Assembly (NCBI GenBank): GCA_024399015.1
Contig: JAKSIC010000010.1
Span: forward strand, 1 to 64,000
Reading direction: 5' to 3'
From: Fibrobacter sp.
Lineage (GTDB): Bacteria; Fibrobacterota; Fibrobacteria; Fibrobacterales; Fibrobacteraceae
Length of the DNA: 64,000 bases
Position numbers and translations under genes: made by a program. Shown here in pieces: positions 6,949-16,389 of this stretch (within the stretch, counting starts at the first letter, position 1; each line of letters begins with the position of its first letter). The notes beneath the pieces were generated by a model that saw nothing but the letters and a program-made list of their open reading frames with translations, was not told the origin of the DNA and ran no database searches.

Positions 6949-7689
6949 TTATTTACCCTTGGAGTCCTTGAAGTACTGCGGGGTATTCTTAGCACCGGCC
7001 TTCTTCAAAGCCTTGATCAAACGGGTGTAACCTTCGTTGGTTGCCCAGTCGAGAACAGAGTAGCCCTGACCGCACTTAGCGTTGACATCCACACCCTTAC
7101 CGATGAGGAACATCATAGCATCGTAGTTACCGTTCTTAACGGTCCAGTGGATCGGGAGGTAACCGTCTGCGCTACGGGTTTCGAGAGAAGCACCTGCGTT
7201 AGCGAGGATTTCGAGCATGTCGACCTTGCCAGCCTTAGCAGCCAAGAGAACTGCGGTACCGAGAGACTGGGATTCTACGCCTTCCTTCTTGAGCTGTTCG
7301 AGGAGGCGAACAACAACTTCCTTATTGCCCATCATGACAGCGTTGTCGATGACAGCTTCGCCGTTACCGTTGCGGACGTCAGCCTTTGCACCGTGGTCGA
7401 AGAGGTAGTTGAGAACCATGAGGTTGCCCTTGTTTGCAGCAATTGCAACTGCATTGTTGCCATTGTCAGCCGGCTGGTCAATTTCGAAGGATGCCTGGAG
7501 GAACAAAGTCATCTTGGCGGTATCGCTATTGACAGCGAAGGAAACAAACTGGTTCGGGGTGAAAGCGATCTGCTGCTTGGTGAGATACTTACGCACGGAA
7601 GACGGATCGTTGGGATCCATGGTGTCGTTACATGCGGTCATGGAAGCCATCATACCGGCTGCGCAGAGAGCCAAAAGCATTTTCTTCAT
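6949..7689 (-). CDS. Ankyrin-repeat lipoprotein
   Basis: This 246-residue protein has a lipoprotein signal ending at Cys20 (ASMTAC), followed by about five ankyrin repeats between residues 45 and 235. Typical repeat features are NNAVAIAANKGNLMVLNYLF and DGYLPIHWTVKNGN. It is expected to be anchored in the membrane and to act by protein-protein contact, partner unknown. GGAG lies upstream of the ATG at 7689. It is separated from the TonB cluster by about 85 bases and is divergent from the outer-membrane protein gene at 7803, so the two probably have back-to-back promoters in 7690-7802. Confidence 0.85.
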   Translation of the reverse strand: MKKMLLALCAAGMMASMTACNDTMDPNDPSSVRKYLTKQQIAFTPNQFVSFAVNSDTAKMTLFLQASFEIDQPADNGNNAVAIAANKGNLMVLNYLFDHGAKADVRNGNGEAVIDNAVMMGNKEVVVRLLEQLKKEGVESQSLGTAVLLAAKAGKVDMLEILANAGASLETRSADGYLPIHWTVKNGNYDAMMFLIGKGVDVNAKCGQGYSVLDWATNEGYTRLIKALKKAGAKNTPQYFKDSKGK

Positions 7690-7802
7690 GGTAAAAACTC
7701 CAATTTCAAACTTTATGGTGTAAAATTACACAATTTTTTGAAATTTTTCACTTTTTTTCACGAAAAAAAACAATTTACACAAAATTATTTAAATTTATTC
7801 AC

Positions 7803-8588
7803 ATGAAAAAACAGATTTTTGTAACATTCTGCCTCGCCGCAGTAGCCATGGCCTCCGCCGCCAAGATGAAAGTCGTAACCGACAACTCCATGTCTGCTGA
7901 AGACCGTACCGACATCGAATATACAGACCGAGGCTCCTTCGGCCCCTATATCGAGTTCAACTCCGTCAATATGGACAACGTGAACTACGTCTACAAGGTT
8001 CACGAAATGCCCCAGAACATTTCCGTGACCAACACCTATATCTATGGTGCTACCGGATCTCTTCCCATCAAGGAATGGTTCGATATCTTCCTGATGGTTG
8101 GTTACCAGCACATCGGTGTAAGCCACAGCCCCCGCAACCCTACAGCAGCCTATGCTGACCTGGCAGAAATCACCGACCTGTACGGAGAAGGCGACGCCCC
8201 TATCGATTCCGCAACCATCAAGGGTCATCACAACATCCACACAGCTTTGTTCCAGTTCGGCGCTGACTTCGCCATCCCCCTCTACACCAACTACCAGTAC
8301 CAGCTCATGGTCAAGCCCTATATTTTCGGCGGTGTTATCGTGGGTAAGACCTTCTTCTCCGACAAGACGAAGTTCCTTTCTCCGGTGGCTTACGGTTATG
8401 CCTACGGCGCAGGCGTCCGTTGCGCATTCCACGGATTGTTCGCCTCTGCAGGTGTCCGCAGTTCTCATGAATACTTCCACACCTACTTTGAACGTAGACT
8501 TTCTTCCAAGAAGGACGGTGACGAATTCATGCTTGACTTCGACACTTACTTCCAGCCCTTCCTTACGGTGGGTATTACGCTGTTCTAA
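7803..8588 (+). CDS. Putative outer-membrane beta-barrel protein
   Basis: This 261-residue protein has a signal peptide (MKKQIFVTFCLAAVAMASA). The body alternates hydrophobic and polar residues and is rich in Tyr, Phe and Gly, ending FLTVGITLF with a terminal Phe typical of outer-membrane barrels. I do not recognise a named family. It lies alone on the plus strand and ends two bases before the stop of the convergent lytic transglycosylase gene, with no visible terminator between them. Barrel fold is inferred from composition and the C-terminus. Confidence 0.75.
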   Translation: MKKQIFVTFCLAAVAMASAAKMKVVTDNSMSAEDRTDIEYTDRGSFGPYIEFNSVNMDNVNYVYKVHEMPQNISVTNTYIYGATGSLPIKEWFDIFLMVGYQHIGVSHSPRNPTAAYADLAEITDLYGEGDAPIDSATIKGHHNIHTALFQFGADFAIPLYTNYQYQLMVKPYIFGGVIVGKTFFSDKTKFLSPVAYGYAYGAGVRCAFHGLFASAGVRSSHEYFHTYFERRLSSKKDGDEFMLDFDTYFQPFLTVGITLF

Positions 8589-8590
8589 TT

Positions 8591-10960
8591 TTACTTGTTG
8601 ATCTTCAGCTTATCGCCTTGTTTAATCTTCGTATCGTTAAGGTTGTTCCATTTAACGATTTCTTCAATGGTAACCTTGTATTGGCGAGAGATGTCCCACA
8701 GACTCTCGCCTTTTTGTACGGTATGAACTCGGCCTTCGCCGGATTTTGCAGAAGCAGATGCCGGGGCTGAGGTTGCGGAAGATGTTGCCGGGGATGTTGC
8801 GGAAACTTCGCCGGAAACCTTCAGCTTTTGGCCGATATCAATATTGGTGTTGGAACCCATGTTATTCAAGGCCTGGATCTTGGCCACGGTGGTGCCGTAC
8901 TTGCGGGCAATGGCGCTCAAGTTGTCGCCAGCCTTGACGGTATAGATAGAAGTCTTTTCGACGTTTGCCTTGGCCTGCTTGGCAGTTTTTTCCTGTTTCT
9001 TTTCAGCAGCAGCAGTTTTTGCAGGAGCCTTGGGAGCGGGCTTACGAACAAACTGCGGAATCACCAAGGAGTCGCCCACAGTGAGGCGGTTCTTGTACCC
9101 CTGGTTCGCCTGCATCAGGAGCAGAACCGGCACATCATAAGCCTTTGCAATTTCGCTATAGGAATCCCCGGCCTTTACAATATAACGTTCACCCTTGGCA
9201 AGCTTCGGACGTTCCACGGGAGCCTTGGCTGCAGGTTCCGGACTGGGCTTCAGTTCCGGCTTGGAAACATAGAGGGTATCGCCTTCATTCACAAAGGATG
9301 TGACATCCATAGAGTTCCAGATGCGGAGGCTTTCCTGGGAAACACCAAACCTACGGGCGATGGAAGCCATGTTGTCGCCGTTCCTTACAATGTAGGTGCG
9401 AACCTTTTCTGGCTTGCGAGGTGCGGAGTTCTTGGACTTGGGCTTGGGAGTTACCTTGATAGGAATGAGCAAGGTCTGTCCGGCACGAATGCGGGAGGTC
9501 TTCATGTCGTTGGCCTGTTGAAGTTCAGACACGCGAATGTCGTACTGCTTTGCGATAACGCCAAGGTTCTCGCCCTTGCGGACCTTGTGATGGTGCCAGC
9601 TGGAGAAGGTGTTCTTTTCCATCTTGTCGTAACCATCGACGAACTTTTCGCGGGTGCCCACCGGCAGGCGGAGCAGGTAGGAATCCCTGTTAGGCGGAGT
9701 ACACCACTTCACCAGTTCCATGTTCAAGGCGCGCAAGGTATCTTCCTTGACGCGGAGGAGTTTTGCCACTTCTTCCAGCGGGAAGGAATCAAACACTGTC
9801 ACAGTATCGAATTCCGGACGGTACTGCTTTCCTACGGTCATTTCGTACTGTTCAGGATAATGGCCGATGACCATGGCTGCAAGAATGCGGGGCACGTAGC
9901 GCATGGTTTCCTTGGGAAGTTCCAAGTCCCAGTAGGTCACAGCCAAACTGGAATCGCGAGTGGAGTCTTCCTTCATTTCGCGGACGAGGCGGCGGACGCG
10001 GCCTTCACCGCAGTTGTAGGCGGCCATTGCCAAAAGCCAGTCGTTGAATTCATCGTGGAGGCGGCTCAGGTACTTGACTGCAGCATCGGTAGCAAGTTCC
10101 GGATTACGGCGCATGTCTACCCAGTAGTCTACGTCGACACCATAGCGTTTTCCTGTTTCAGGAATGAACTGCCACATGCCGGAAGCCTTGGCACGGCTAT
10201 AAGCCTTCAGCTTGAAACCAGATTCCACCAAAGCCAGGTAGATCAAGTCACGAGGCATCTTGGCTTCTTCAAGCTTGGCGTAAACCATGGAGTCGTAGGC
10301 GGTCTTGCGGTTCAGGGATCCTTCCATGAACTTGCGTGCAGAGCCGGTCATGTAGAAAATTTCCTGCATGACGCGTTCGTTGAACTCCACAGGCAGGGAG
10401 AACTGGGAAACGTCCAAGGTATCCAGGAAACTTTCAATGACTTGCAAAGAAGCGCTGTCGGCAGCATTTTCGTCCAGGTTTTCCACACCTTCGTTGGAAA
10501 CTTCGTTACGAACGAAATTCTCGATACTGTCTTCTTCAACAGTTTTCAGGTTGGGATAAACCTCATCCAGGGCGTTAACAATACGTTCGGGCATCTGCTT
10601 GCGGTACACGGAATCTTCGGCAGCAGAATAACCAGTTGCAGTGGTATCGTACCTTTCGGCCACAAGCTGCTTCAAGGATTCATCAAGATACTTTTTCGCA
10701 AGCTGCCATTCCTGATTGTCCATGGCCTGCAGGGCGTACTGATAGTAAGTCCAGGACGGGCGCACAGCCAAGGAATCAGAAATCGTTTCCTGAAGGGCGA
10801 CTTCGGAATAGGAAGACGTATCGGAAACTTGAACGGGAATGGAGGTTGCTTCGGTGGGAACCGCGGTAGTCTGGGTAGCCGGTTTGTTGGATGCACAGCC
10901 GACGAAAACCATCGAGGCGGCAAAGAACACCACGCATTTCAACTTATCCGCAAAATTCAT
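8591..10960 (-). CDS. MltD-like lytic transglycosylase lipoprotein with five LysM domains
   Basis: A 789-residue protein from the ATG at 10960. This start gives a clear lipoprotein signal with lipobox VFVGC, whereas an upstream ATG at 11002 would bury it. The middle part (about 215-345) is an SLT transglycosylase domain with catalytic Glu in [10 protein letters not shown], then [14 protein letters not shown] and AAYNCGEG. The C-terminal half carries five LysM modules joined by Ala/Pro/Lys linkers; MltD usually has two to four. It is expected to cleave peptidoglycan glycan strands in the periplasm. Its start lies two bases after the stop of a 50-residue membrane protein gene, suggesting coupling. 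Confidence 0.88.
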   Translation of the reverse strand: MNFADKLKCVVFFAASMVFVGCASNKPATQTTAVPTEATSIPVQVSDTSSYSEVALQETISDSLAVRPSWTYYQYALQAMDNQEWQLAKKYLDESLKQLVAERYDTTATGYSAAEDSVYRKQMPERIVNALDEVYPNLKTVEEDSIENFVRNEVSNEGVENLDENAADSASLQVIESFLDTLDVSQFSLPVEFNERVMQEIFYMTGSARKFMEGSLNRKTAYDSMVYAKLEEAKMPRDLIYLALVESGFKLKAYSRAKASGMWQFIPETGKRYGVDVDYWVDMRRNPELATDAAVKYLSRLHDEFNDWLLAMAAYNCGEGRVRRLVREMKEDSTRDSSLAVTYWDLELPKETMRYVPRILAAMVIGHYPEQYEMTVGKQYRPEFDTVTVFDSFPLEEVAKLLRVKEDTLRALNMELVKWCTPPNRDSYLLRLPVGTREKFVDGYDKMEKNTFSSWHHHKVRKGENLGVIAKQYDIRVSELQQANDMKTSRIRAGQTLLIPIKVTPKPKSKNSAPRKPEKVRTYIVRNGDNMASIARRFGVSQESLRIWNSMDVTSFVNEGDTLYVSKPELKPSPEPAAKAPVERPKLAKGERYIVKAGDSYSEIAKAYDVPVLLLMQANQGYKNRLTVGDSLVIPQFVRKPAPKAPAKTAAAEKKQEKTAKQAKANVEKTSIYTVKAGDNLSAIARKYGTTVAKIQALNNMGSNTNIDIGQKLKVSGEVSATSPATSSATSAPASASAKSGEGRVHTVQKGESLWDISRQYKVTIEEIVKWNNLNDTKIKQGDKLKINK

Positions 10961-10962
10961 CA

Positions 10963-11115
10963 CTAAGCCAATTTCATCATGCCGTACAAAAGGACGCCAC
11001 ACATCACCAACGACGCCACCATTTGCAAAATGATAACGACTCGGTTTACCTTGTAGCCCTTCTGGGACTTTCTATGCCAGCTAGGCAGTTCTTGATTTGA
11101 ATAACTCTTTTTCAC
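10963..11115 (-). CDS. Small single-pass membrane protein (50 residues, GTG start)
   Basis: A GTG at 11115 opens a 50-codon frame ending at TAG 10963-10965, two bases before the lytic transglycosylase ATG. The peptide has a hydrophilic, basic N-terminus ([15 protein letters not shown]) and one clear transmembrane helix (about 24-47, containing [14 protein letters not shown]). A weak GGG lies six bases before the GTG. The layout (basic start, single helix, tight spacing to the next gene) is what a real small membrane protein looks like, and translation coupling to the murein hydrolase is likely. No family is recognised. It might anchor or regulate the enzyme downstream, which is only inference. 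Confidence 0.5.
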   Translation of the reverse strand: MKKSYSNQELPSWHRKSQKGYKVNRVVIILQMVASLVMCGVLLYGMMKLA

Positions 11116-11151
11116 TGGTGCCCAAATATACTAAATTTCTTCTGTCATTAA

Positions 11152-13251
11152 ATGAAGAAGTCTCTTATCATACTCACAAGCCTTGCATCCGCAGCCTTTG
11201 CCCAGGTCGGCATCGGTCGTTCGGCATCGGGTGTCCATGTACCATCTGCAGCAACAATGGAGCAGGGCACCTTGTTTATTTCAGGTAGCTTCGAAATGGT
11301 TACCGACAGCAAGTCCATGAGTATGGAAGGCTACTACATCAATGGTGATGGCGACAAGATTGAAATCGATGAAAATACATCTTCCAACGATGAATCCGTC
11401 TTCTTCAGTTTCAGCGTGTTGGACAACCTCGAACTGAATATCCGCCTCCCCTTCCATTACGACAGCAAGGTCCAAGGATCTACATCAAATAGTTTCGGGT
11501 TTGGCGATCTGCAGCTAGGCGCCAAGGGTTCCATTCCCATCAACGACTCCTGGATTTTCGGAGCCAGCACCGAGTTGTACATTCCTACAGGCACACCTGT
11601 GGCAGGTTTCCGCCCCAGACATCGTTGGTTCCGCCATTCCAGTGGAGACGCCTACGCCTACACGGCTAAAAATTTCGGCATCGCAGGCTACGCTCACGCC
11701 ACCGTCAACTTCGGCACCTCGGAACTTAGCTCCTACGTAGGTATCTTGAAAGTCATCAGCAATACCGAAAGCGATATTTTGTGGGGTGTGGGTCTCACCA
11801 TCCTTCCCGAAAAGATTTTGTCCGTCATCCTTGAAATTTCCGGCGAAACTCCGATGCACAGTAGCTACATCGCCCAGAATGTCCTGTCCAGCCCCTTCAG
11901 GTTTACTCCGGCGCTACGCATGCACTTGCCCAAGGACTTCACCATCACCATTTCTGGCGATGTGGGCCTCAACTATTTCAGAGGTCAAAATCCCGACGAC
12001 GGCCTTTCCATCAACTTGTTGTCCAGCAAAAACACAGTCAAGTATAACGCCCTTGGTTCCCCGAACCTTGGAATCGGCGTAACCTTGAGCAAGAGCATCA
12101 ATATGAGTTGGGTGGATTCCGACGGCGACGGAGTCATCAACAGAGAAGACATGTGCCCCAACACCAACCACGGTATGACCGTAAACTCCCGTGGCTGCCC
12201 TGTGGACGAAGATGAAGACGGCGTGTTGAACATCGTGGACCTTTGCCCGGGAACCCTCCTCGGACTTGAAGTGGATTTCAACGGATGCCCCATCGACGCG
12301 GATAAGGACGGCGTTTTCGACTACCAGGATAAGTGCCTTGGAACACCGGAAGGCTTTGCCGTTGATGCCAAGGGTTGTACTTTGGACACCGACGGAGACG
12401 GCATTGACGACAACAACGACAAGTGCCCTGGTACTCCCGAAGGCGAGCCTGTAGATGAAACCGGCTGCCCTCTAGATGAAGACCACGACGGCATTAAAAA
12501 CGATCTGGACAAGTGCCCCAATACTCCCGAAGGTATTTCCATTGATTCCGATGGCTGTCCGCTGGACTTTGACAAGGACGGAATTCCTGACGACTTGGAT
12601 AAATGTCCCAACAGCACAGAAGGCGAAACCGTGGACAGCACGGGTTGCCCGCTGGACACTGATAACGACGGTGTTCCCGACGTAAGGGACCAGTGTCCGG
12701 AAACCATTCCCGGAGTCATGGTAGACGAAAACGGTTGCCGCGTAGACAAAGACAACGACGGCATTTTCGATGACGAAGACAAATGTCCTAACACTCCAGC
12801 AGGCGCACCTATCGACAGCCTCGGCTGCCCCATCGATTCTGACGGCGACGGCATTGCAGACTGGTACGACCAGTGTCCTGGCTCCTTCAAGAATGTCGTT
12901 GTCGACAGCAAGGGCTGCCCCATGAACGACCGTCTGAATTTCAACGCCATTGCAAGGCGCATCAAGTTCAAGAAGGACACCACCTTCCTGAATTCCAGCT
13001 ACACCGCATTGAACGACATCGTGGCAAACATGCGTCAGTACCCCATCGCGTTGGAAATTCAGTGCGCAGCTCCTCAAAAGTCTCTTGCAGATAACCGCGC
13101 CAAGGCCATTTACGACTACCTGGAATACAAGGGAATCAGCGAAGAACGTTTGAAGTACGAAGGCTTCGAAAAGAAACTTCCCAAGGCAGTTTCCAACAGG
13201 AACGATGAATCAAACGGCGTAAGACTGACTCCGTTCACCTTGCAGGAATAG
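11152..13251 (+). CDS. OmpA-like outer-membrane protein with nine calcium-type repeats
   Basis: This 699-residue protein has a signal peptide (cleaved near AFA-Q, residue 17), a predicted beta-barrel (about 20-320) and nine 30-residue thrombospondin type-3 repeats (about 321-590, each with DxDxDG and ending GCP or a variant). The C-terminus is OmpA-like (about 595-699). The repeats bind calcium in the family and form a stiff stalk. In the OmpA part the Arg of the usual LSxxRA motif is kept (LADNRAKAIYDYL), but the Asp expected before it is not seen, so peptidoglycan binding is uncertain. It is divergent from the small membrane protein gene at 11115. Confidence 0.85.
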   Translation: MKKSLIILTSLASAAFAQVGIGRSASGVHVPSAATMEQGTLFISGSFEMVTDSKSMSMEGYYINGDGDKIEIDENTSSNDESVFFSFSVLDNLELNIRLPFHYDSKVQGSTSNSFGFGDLQLGAKGSIPINDSWIFGASTELYIPTGTPVAGFRPRHRWFRHSSGDAYAYTAKNFGIAGYAHATVNFGTSELSSYVGILKVISNTESDILWGVGLTILPEKILSVILEISGETPMHSSYIAQNVLSSPFRFTPALRMHLPKDFTITISGDVGLNYFRGQNPDDGLSINLLSSKNTVKYNALGSPNLGIGVTLSKSINMSWVDSDGDGVINREDMCPNTNHGMTVNSRGCPVDEDEDGVLNIVDLCPGTLLGLEVDFNGCPIDADKDGVFDYQDKCLGTPEGFAVDAKGCTLDTDGDGIDDNNDKCPGTPEGEPVDETGCPLDEDHDGIKNDLDKCPNTPEGISIDSDGCPLDFDKDGIPDDLDKCPNSTEGETVDSTGCPLDTDNDGVPDVRDQCPETIPGVMVDENGCRVDKDNDGIFDDEDKCPNTPAGAPIDSLGCPIDSDGDGIADWYDQCPGSFKNVVVDSKGCPMNDRLNFNAIARRIKFKKDTTFLNSSYTALNDIVANMRQYPIALEIQCAAPQKSLADNRAKAIYDYLEYKGISEERLKYEGFEKKLPKAVSNRNDESNGVRLTPFTLQE

Positions 13252-13317
13252 AAGTTTTTCTAAATTGCACAATCAAAAGTTGAACAATACAGTTCACACA
13301 AACTAAAAGGATTTTTT

Positions 13318-13896
13318 ATGAAGATTGCAGACAAAACCGTAGTCCTCATGCACTACACCCTCACCTCCGACGAAGGCCAGGTCATCGACTCTTCTGCAGG
13401 CCGCGACCCGCTCCAGTACATCCAGGGTATGCACATGATCGTTCCGGGTCTCGAAAAGGCCATGGTAGACCACGAAGTCGGCGACAAGTTCGACGTGAAG
13501 GTTATCCCGTCCGAAGGCTACGGCGAATACGACGAACGCATGACTCAGGAAGTTCCCCTCACCGTTTTCCAGGGTGTGGACAAGGTGGAAGCAGGCATGC
13601 AGTTCTACGCACAGACTCCGGCAGGCCCGATGCCCATCCGCATCAAGTCCGTTTCCGGCGACAAGGCTGTGATTGACGCTAACCACGAATTGGCTGGCAA
13701 GAACCTTAACTTCGCTATTGAAGTTGTTGAAGTTCGCGAAGCTACTGCTGAAGACCTGGCTCCGTTCCAGCAGCATCAGTGCAAGTGCGGCAAGGGCGAA
13801 GGCGAATGCTGCGGCGGTGAAGGCGAATGCGAATGTGGCGGCGAAGGTGAATGCAAGTGCGGAGGCGAAGGCCAGTGCGAATGCAAGGATAAGTAA
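13318..13896 (+). CDS. SlyD-like FKBP prolyl isomerase with cysteine-rich tail
   Basis: This 192-residue cytoplasmic protein begins with an FKBP domain of the SlyD type (about 1-70, with an inserted flap at 70-125; motifs DSSAGRDPLQYIQG and IVPGLEKAM). It should catalyse cis-trans isomerisation of prolyl bonds and act as a chaperone. The last 38 residues hold ten Cys in a Gly-Glu-rich repeat pattern (GGEGECEC, GGEGECKC, GGEGQCEC). Classical SlyD has a His-rich nickel-binding tail, while here Cys dominates, pointing to a soft-metal or iron-sulphur-donor role that is not proven. A terminator at 13948-13973 follows. Confidence 0.88.
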   Translation: MKIADKTVVLMHYTLTSDEGQVIDSSAGRDPLQYIQGMHMIVPGLEKAMVDHEVGDKFDVKVIPSEGYGEYDERMTQEVPLTVFQGVDKVEAGMQFYAQTPAGPMPIRIKSVSGDKAVIDANHELAGKNLNFAIEVVEVREATAEDLAPFQQHQCKCGKGEGECCGGEGECECGGEGECKCGGEGQCECKDK

Positions 13897-13947
13897 TCGC
13901 AAACTGAAAATCGCAACAGTTTCCTAAACTCTGTTACAAACAAAAAG

Positions 13948-13973
13948 CGTCGGCAAAAACCGACGTTTTTTTT
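13948..13973 (+). terminator. Terminator after the FKBP gene
   Basis: Stem CGTCGG/CCGACG with a six-base loop, followed by eight T on the plus strand. An A-run on the left side lets it also serve the convergent FISUMP gene on the minus strand. Confidence 0.85.
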
Positions 13974-13994
13974 CGAAAAAAAATCCAGAACAAA

Positions 13995-14930
13995 TCAATC
14001 CTTGAGACAGCGAACTGACGAATGGTTCGTCTTATACGTACTATACCAGTAAAAATCATCTGCATAATCAGCATCACACATTGACAACACTGTTGCAAAA
14101 GCGCCACTTGTGATAGAAGCAGACCAAAAATCAGTTACAATACCTTGCTGAACATTAATATTGCCACAAGATCCACCAGAATCGTTTGGCTTCGCAGAAA
14201 ATCCAAACAAATCATCACCATTGTATTTCCACTCCATTTTCGCCTTAAGACTTGTTCCTGCACCAACACCACCATTATGAGCAGAAACAAATGCTTTTAA
14301 AACTCTCCAATCTTCATTATCCGGAAGATGCCAACCAGCAGGGCAAGCTTCCTGAGCTGCAGCCCACGTATATCGCCTACCATAATCTTCACTATATTCA
14401 GAACCTAATGTTTCATAATCCAAATTTTCAGCCATCCAGGTTTGAGTTCCTATAACCACAGTCGCGTAAGTGCGTATTTTTCCATCTCTGGAATCAACTA
14501 AATCCGCGCCCCTTTTAGATCCTGGATGTTCATTTGTATTTTCTACCATAAAATTATAATTGCCACATTTGACTAAAGACTTGTGGTAATCCGAATCATA
14601 CAAGCTAGCAGAACAATCCTTTAATATATTCTGATTACTTTCTGAATTTTCTCCTTGTGAATCTTTAATAATTGTATCCTTGCTTGAAAGCGTAACGGTA
14701 TCTTTTGTATAAATATACAGCGTATCTACTGCAATTTCTTTAACAACAACAGTATCCTTGCTTGAAAGTGTAATGGTATCTTTTGTAAAAATATACAGCG
14801 TATCTACCACACTCACACCATCTTTGCCTTCCACACCCTCCACTCCATTCTCGCTAGAACAGGCGCTAAAAAAAGTCAAAGCAACAACAAGCGTTCCTAA
14901 CACCAAATTAATTAAAAAGTTTTTTTTCAT
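13995..14930 (-). CDS. FISUMP-domain lipoprotein
   Basis: A 311-residue protein from ATG 14930 with a lipoprotein signal (lipobox FFSAC, Cys24). The linker carries a near-perfect tandem repeat of the kind DTLYI(F/Y)TKDT(I/V)TLSSKDT. The C-terminal half (about 120-311) is the Fib_succ_major (FISUMP) domain, with IGTQTWMAENL, CPAGWHLPDNEDWRVL and a final SVRCLKD. FISUMP proteins are abundant in Fibrobacter and function is not established; a surface adhesion or sugar-contact role is often supposed. The gene is richer in A+T than its neighbours. An upstream ATG at 14969 is rejected because it would hide the lipobox. Confidence 0.85.
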   Translation of the reverse strand: MKKNFLINLVLGTLVVALTFFSACSSENGVEGVEGKDGVSVVDTLYIFTKDTITLSSKDTVVVKEIAVDTLYIYTKDTVTLSSKDTIIKDSQGENSESNQNILKDCSASLYDSDYHKSLVKCGNYNFMVENTNEHPGSKRGADLVDSRDGKIRTYATVVIGTQTWMAENLDYETLGSEYSEDYGRRYTWAAAQEACPAGWHLPDNEDWRVLKAFVSAHNGGVGAGTSLKAKMEWKYNGDDLFGFSAKPNDSGGSCGNINVQQGIVTDFWSASITSGAFATVLSMCDADYADDFYWYSTYKTNHSSVRCLKD

Positions 14931-15028
14931 TTTTTGATTTCCACAAAAAATACATGCCATGACAAACATAGGTATAATTCTATGTTGCCTATCGATATCA
15001 CAAATGTGGGCTTTTAACTCCGGTTTGT

Positions 15029-16333
15029 TTACTCGTACTGCGGAAGAGTCCAGACTGTTGGCATGGCGGGCTCATCCGGATCAGAATGCTTGTATTCGAA
15101 GCCGACCTTCGGATCAACGCCGCTAACGGTGCCCCTGACGGTCTGAGTGCAGGAACTTGCATTCATGCAACCGCTTGCCTGCAAGAACATCATGTCGCCA
15201 TAGACGGACCAAACGCCCTTCTTAATCTGCTTGGTATCACCGCTCTTCACAGCAGTAATGAAATATTCACCACTGTTTCGAAGTTCGAAAACCCATTCGT
15301 AGCCGTTTTCCACAGCTTCCCATTCGTTGACCAAATCCTTGGCGGCAACGTCGGAGTATTCAACAGCGGACTTTTCGCATTCGTTCTTAAGACCACCGTA
15401 GAAGGAAAGGGTGTAAGTGTCCGGTTCAACAAAGAGAGTGGTCATAGAAGATGTGGGACCTTCAAAGAACTTCGGAACCATCATCAAATAGCTACGCTGA
15501 ATATCGTAGTAACCAGCAGACCAGGCTTCAACCTTGTCGCTAGCCTTGGTTTCAACATAGTAGCGGCCTTCGAAGAAGGTGTAGACGTTCTTCTTGTCGC
15601 CATTAGCGCAAGTCAGGCGGAGACCCTTCAGGTCATCACCCTTGGACATCTTGGTGGAAGTGGTCTTGACCGATGCGGAACCAACCTTTTGGAAGTTCTT
15701 GCCACCATCGGTAGAGAACTTCAATTCTTCATTATCCACGACGAAGTTGATCTTGAGACCTTTTTCGTACAACGCCTTCATGGAATCAGAGACGGCCGGG
15801 CCAGAAATGCTGGAGAATGCGCCAGTCTTCTTGCTGATATCCAAGACGCCATTGTTAAAGTCGGAGGTAACGGCAATCCATGCAGTGTCAGGAACCCAAA
15901 GAGAGAACAGACCATGCTTTGCACCAGTTGCCAAATAGACCGTGGTACCGAACATTTCACCCAGGGACATGTTCTTTTCCAAGTCTTCCAAAGTAGCGGC
16001 ACGGGCTCCTTCAGGAACTTCAACCTTTTCGGAAGAGGAAGAGGCTGGCTGGTCCCCCTTTACAGAAGAAGAGGAGGACGGCTTATCGCCACTGTCGGAA
16101 GACTGATCCTTGCTATCGGAAGAATTCTTGCTGTCCGAGGAACCCTTGCTGTCGGAAGAATTTTCACCATTGTCCTTGGAAATGCTGCTGGAGCTTACGT
16201 CCTTGTCTCCGTGTTCAATATTTTCGCTCTTTGTGGGACCGTCGTCACCACAAGCGGTAAGAGCCAGGGAGACCATGGCTGCTGCGGCAATATACTTTAC
16301 ACCATTAAACGCATTATGAAAGCTAATCTTCAT
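15029..16333 (-). CDS. Lipoprotein with a serine-rich linker, unknown function
   Basis: This 434-residue protein has a lipoprotein signal (SLALTAC, Cys28), a Ser/Asp/Lys-rich low-complexity linker (about 45-105) and a globular domain of about 325 residues. Such poly-Ser linkers are a hallmark of Fibrobacter surface lipoproteins. The globular part has several Cys, Trp and Tyr residues and resembles no family I can name; a C-terminal section (about 340-400, GEYFITAVKSGDTKQIKKGVW) looks like a beta-rich lipocalin or copper-resistance-type fold. It follows a small gap after the epimerase gene and precedes the FISUMP gene on the same strand. Confidence 0.78.
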   Translation of the reverse strand: MKISFHNAFNGVKYIAAAAMVSLALTACGDDGPTKSENIEHGDKDVSSSSISKDNGENSSDSKGSSDSKNSSDSKDQSSDSGDKPSSSSSVKGDQPASSSSEKVEVPEGARAATLEDLEKNMSLGEMFGTTVYLATGAKHGLFSLWVPDTAWIAVTSDFNNGVLDISKKTGAFSSISGPAVSDSMKALYEKGLKINFVVDNEELKFSTDGGKNFQKVGSASVKTTSTKMSKGDDLKGLRLTCANGDKKNVYTFFEGRYYVETKASDKVEAWSAGYYDIQRSYLMMVPKFFEGPTSSMTTLFVEPDTYTLSFYGGLKNECEKSAVEYSDVAAKDLVNEWEAVENGYEWVFELRNSGEYFITAVKSGDTKQIKKGVWSVYGDMMFLQASGCMNASSCTQTVRGTVSGVDPKVGFEYKHSDPDEPAMPTVWTLPQYE

Positions 16334-16389
16334 AAAACACCTCTTTATTTATCCCCAATATACAAGTTTTTCGATATAAAGCAACCTCG

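Noticed and set aside
8828-10966. Plus-strand open frame of 712 codons opposite the lytic transglycosylase
   Set aside because: Shadow of the minus-strand SLT/LysM gene with no motif or RBS of its own.
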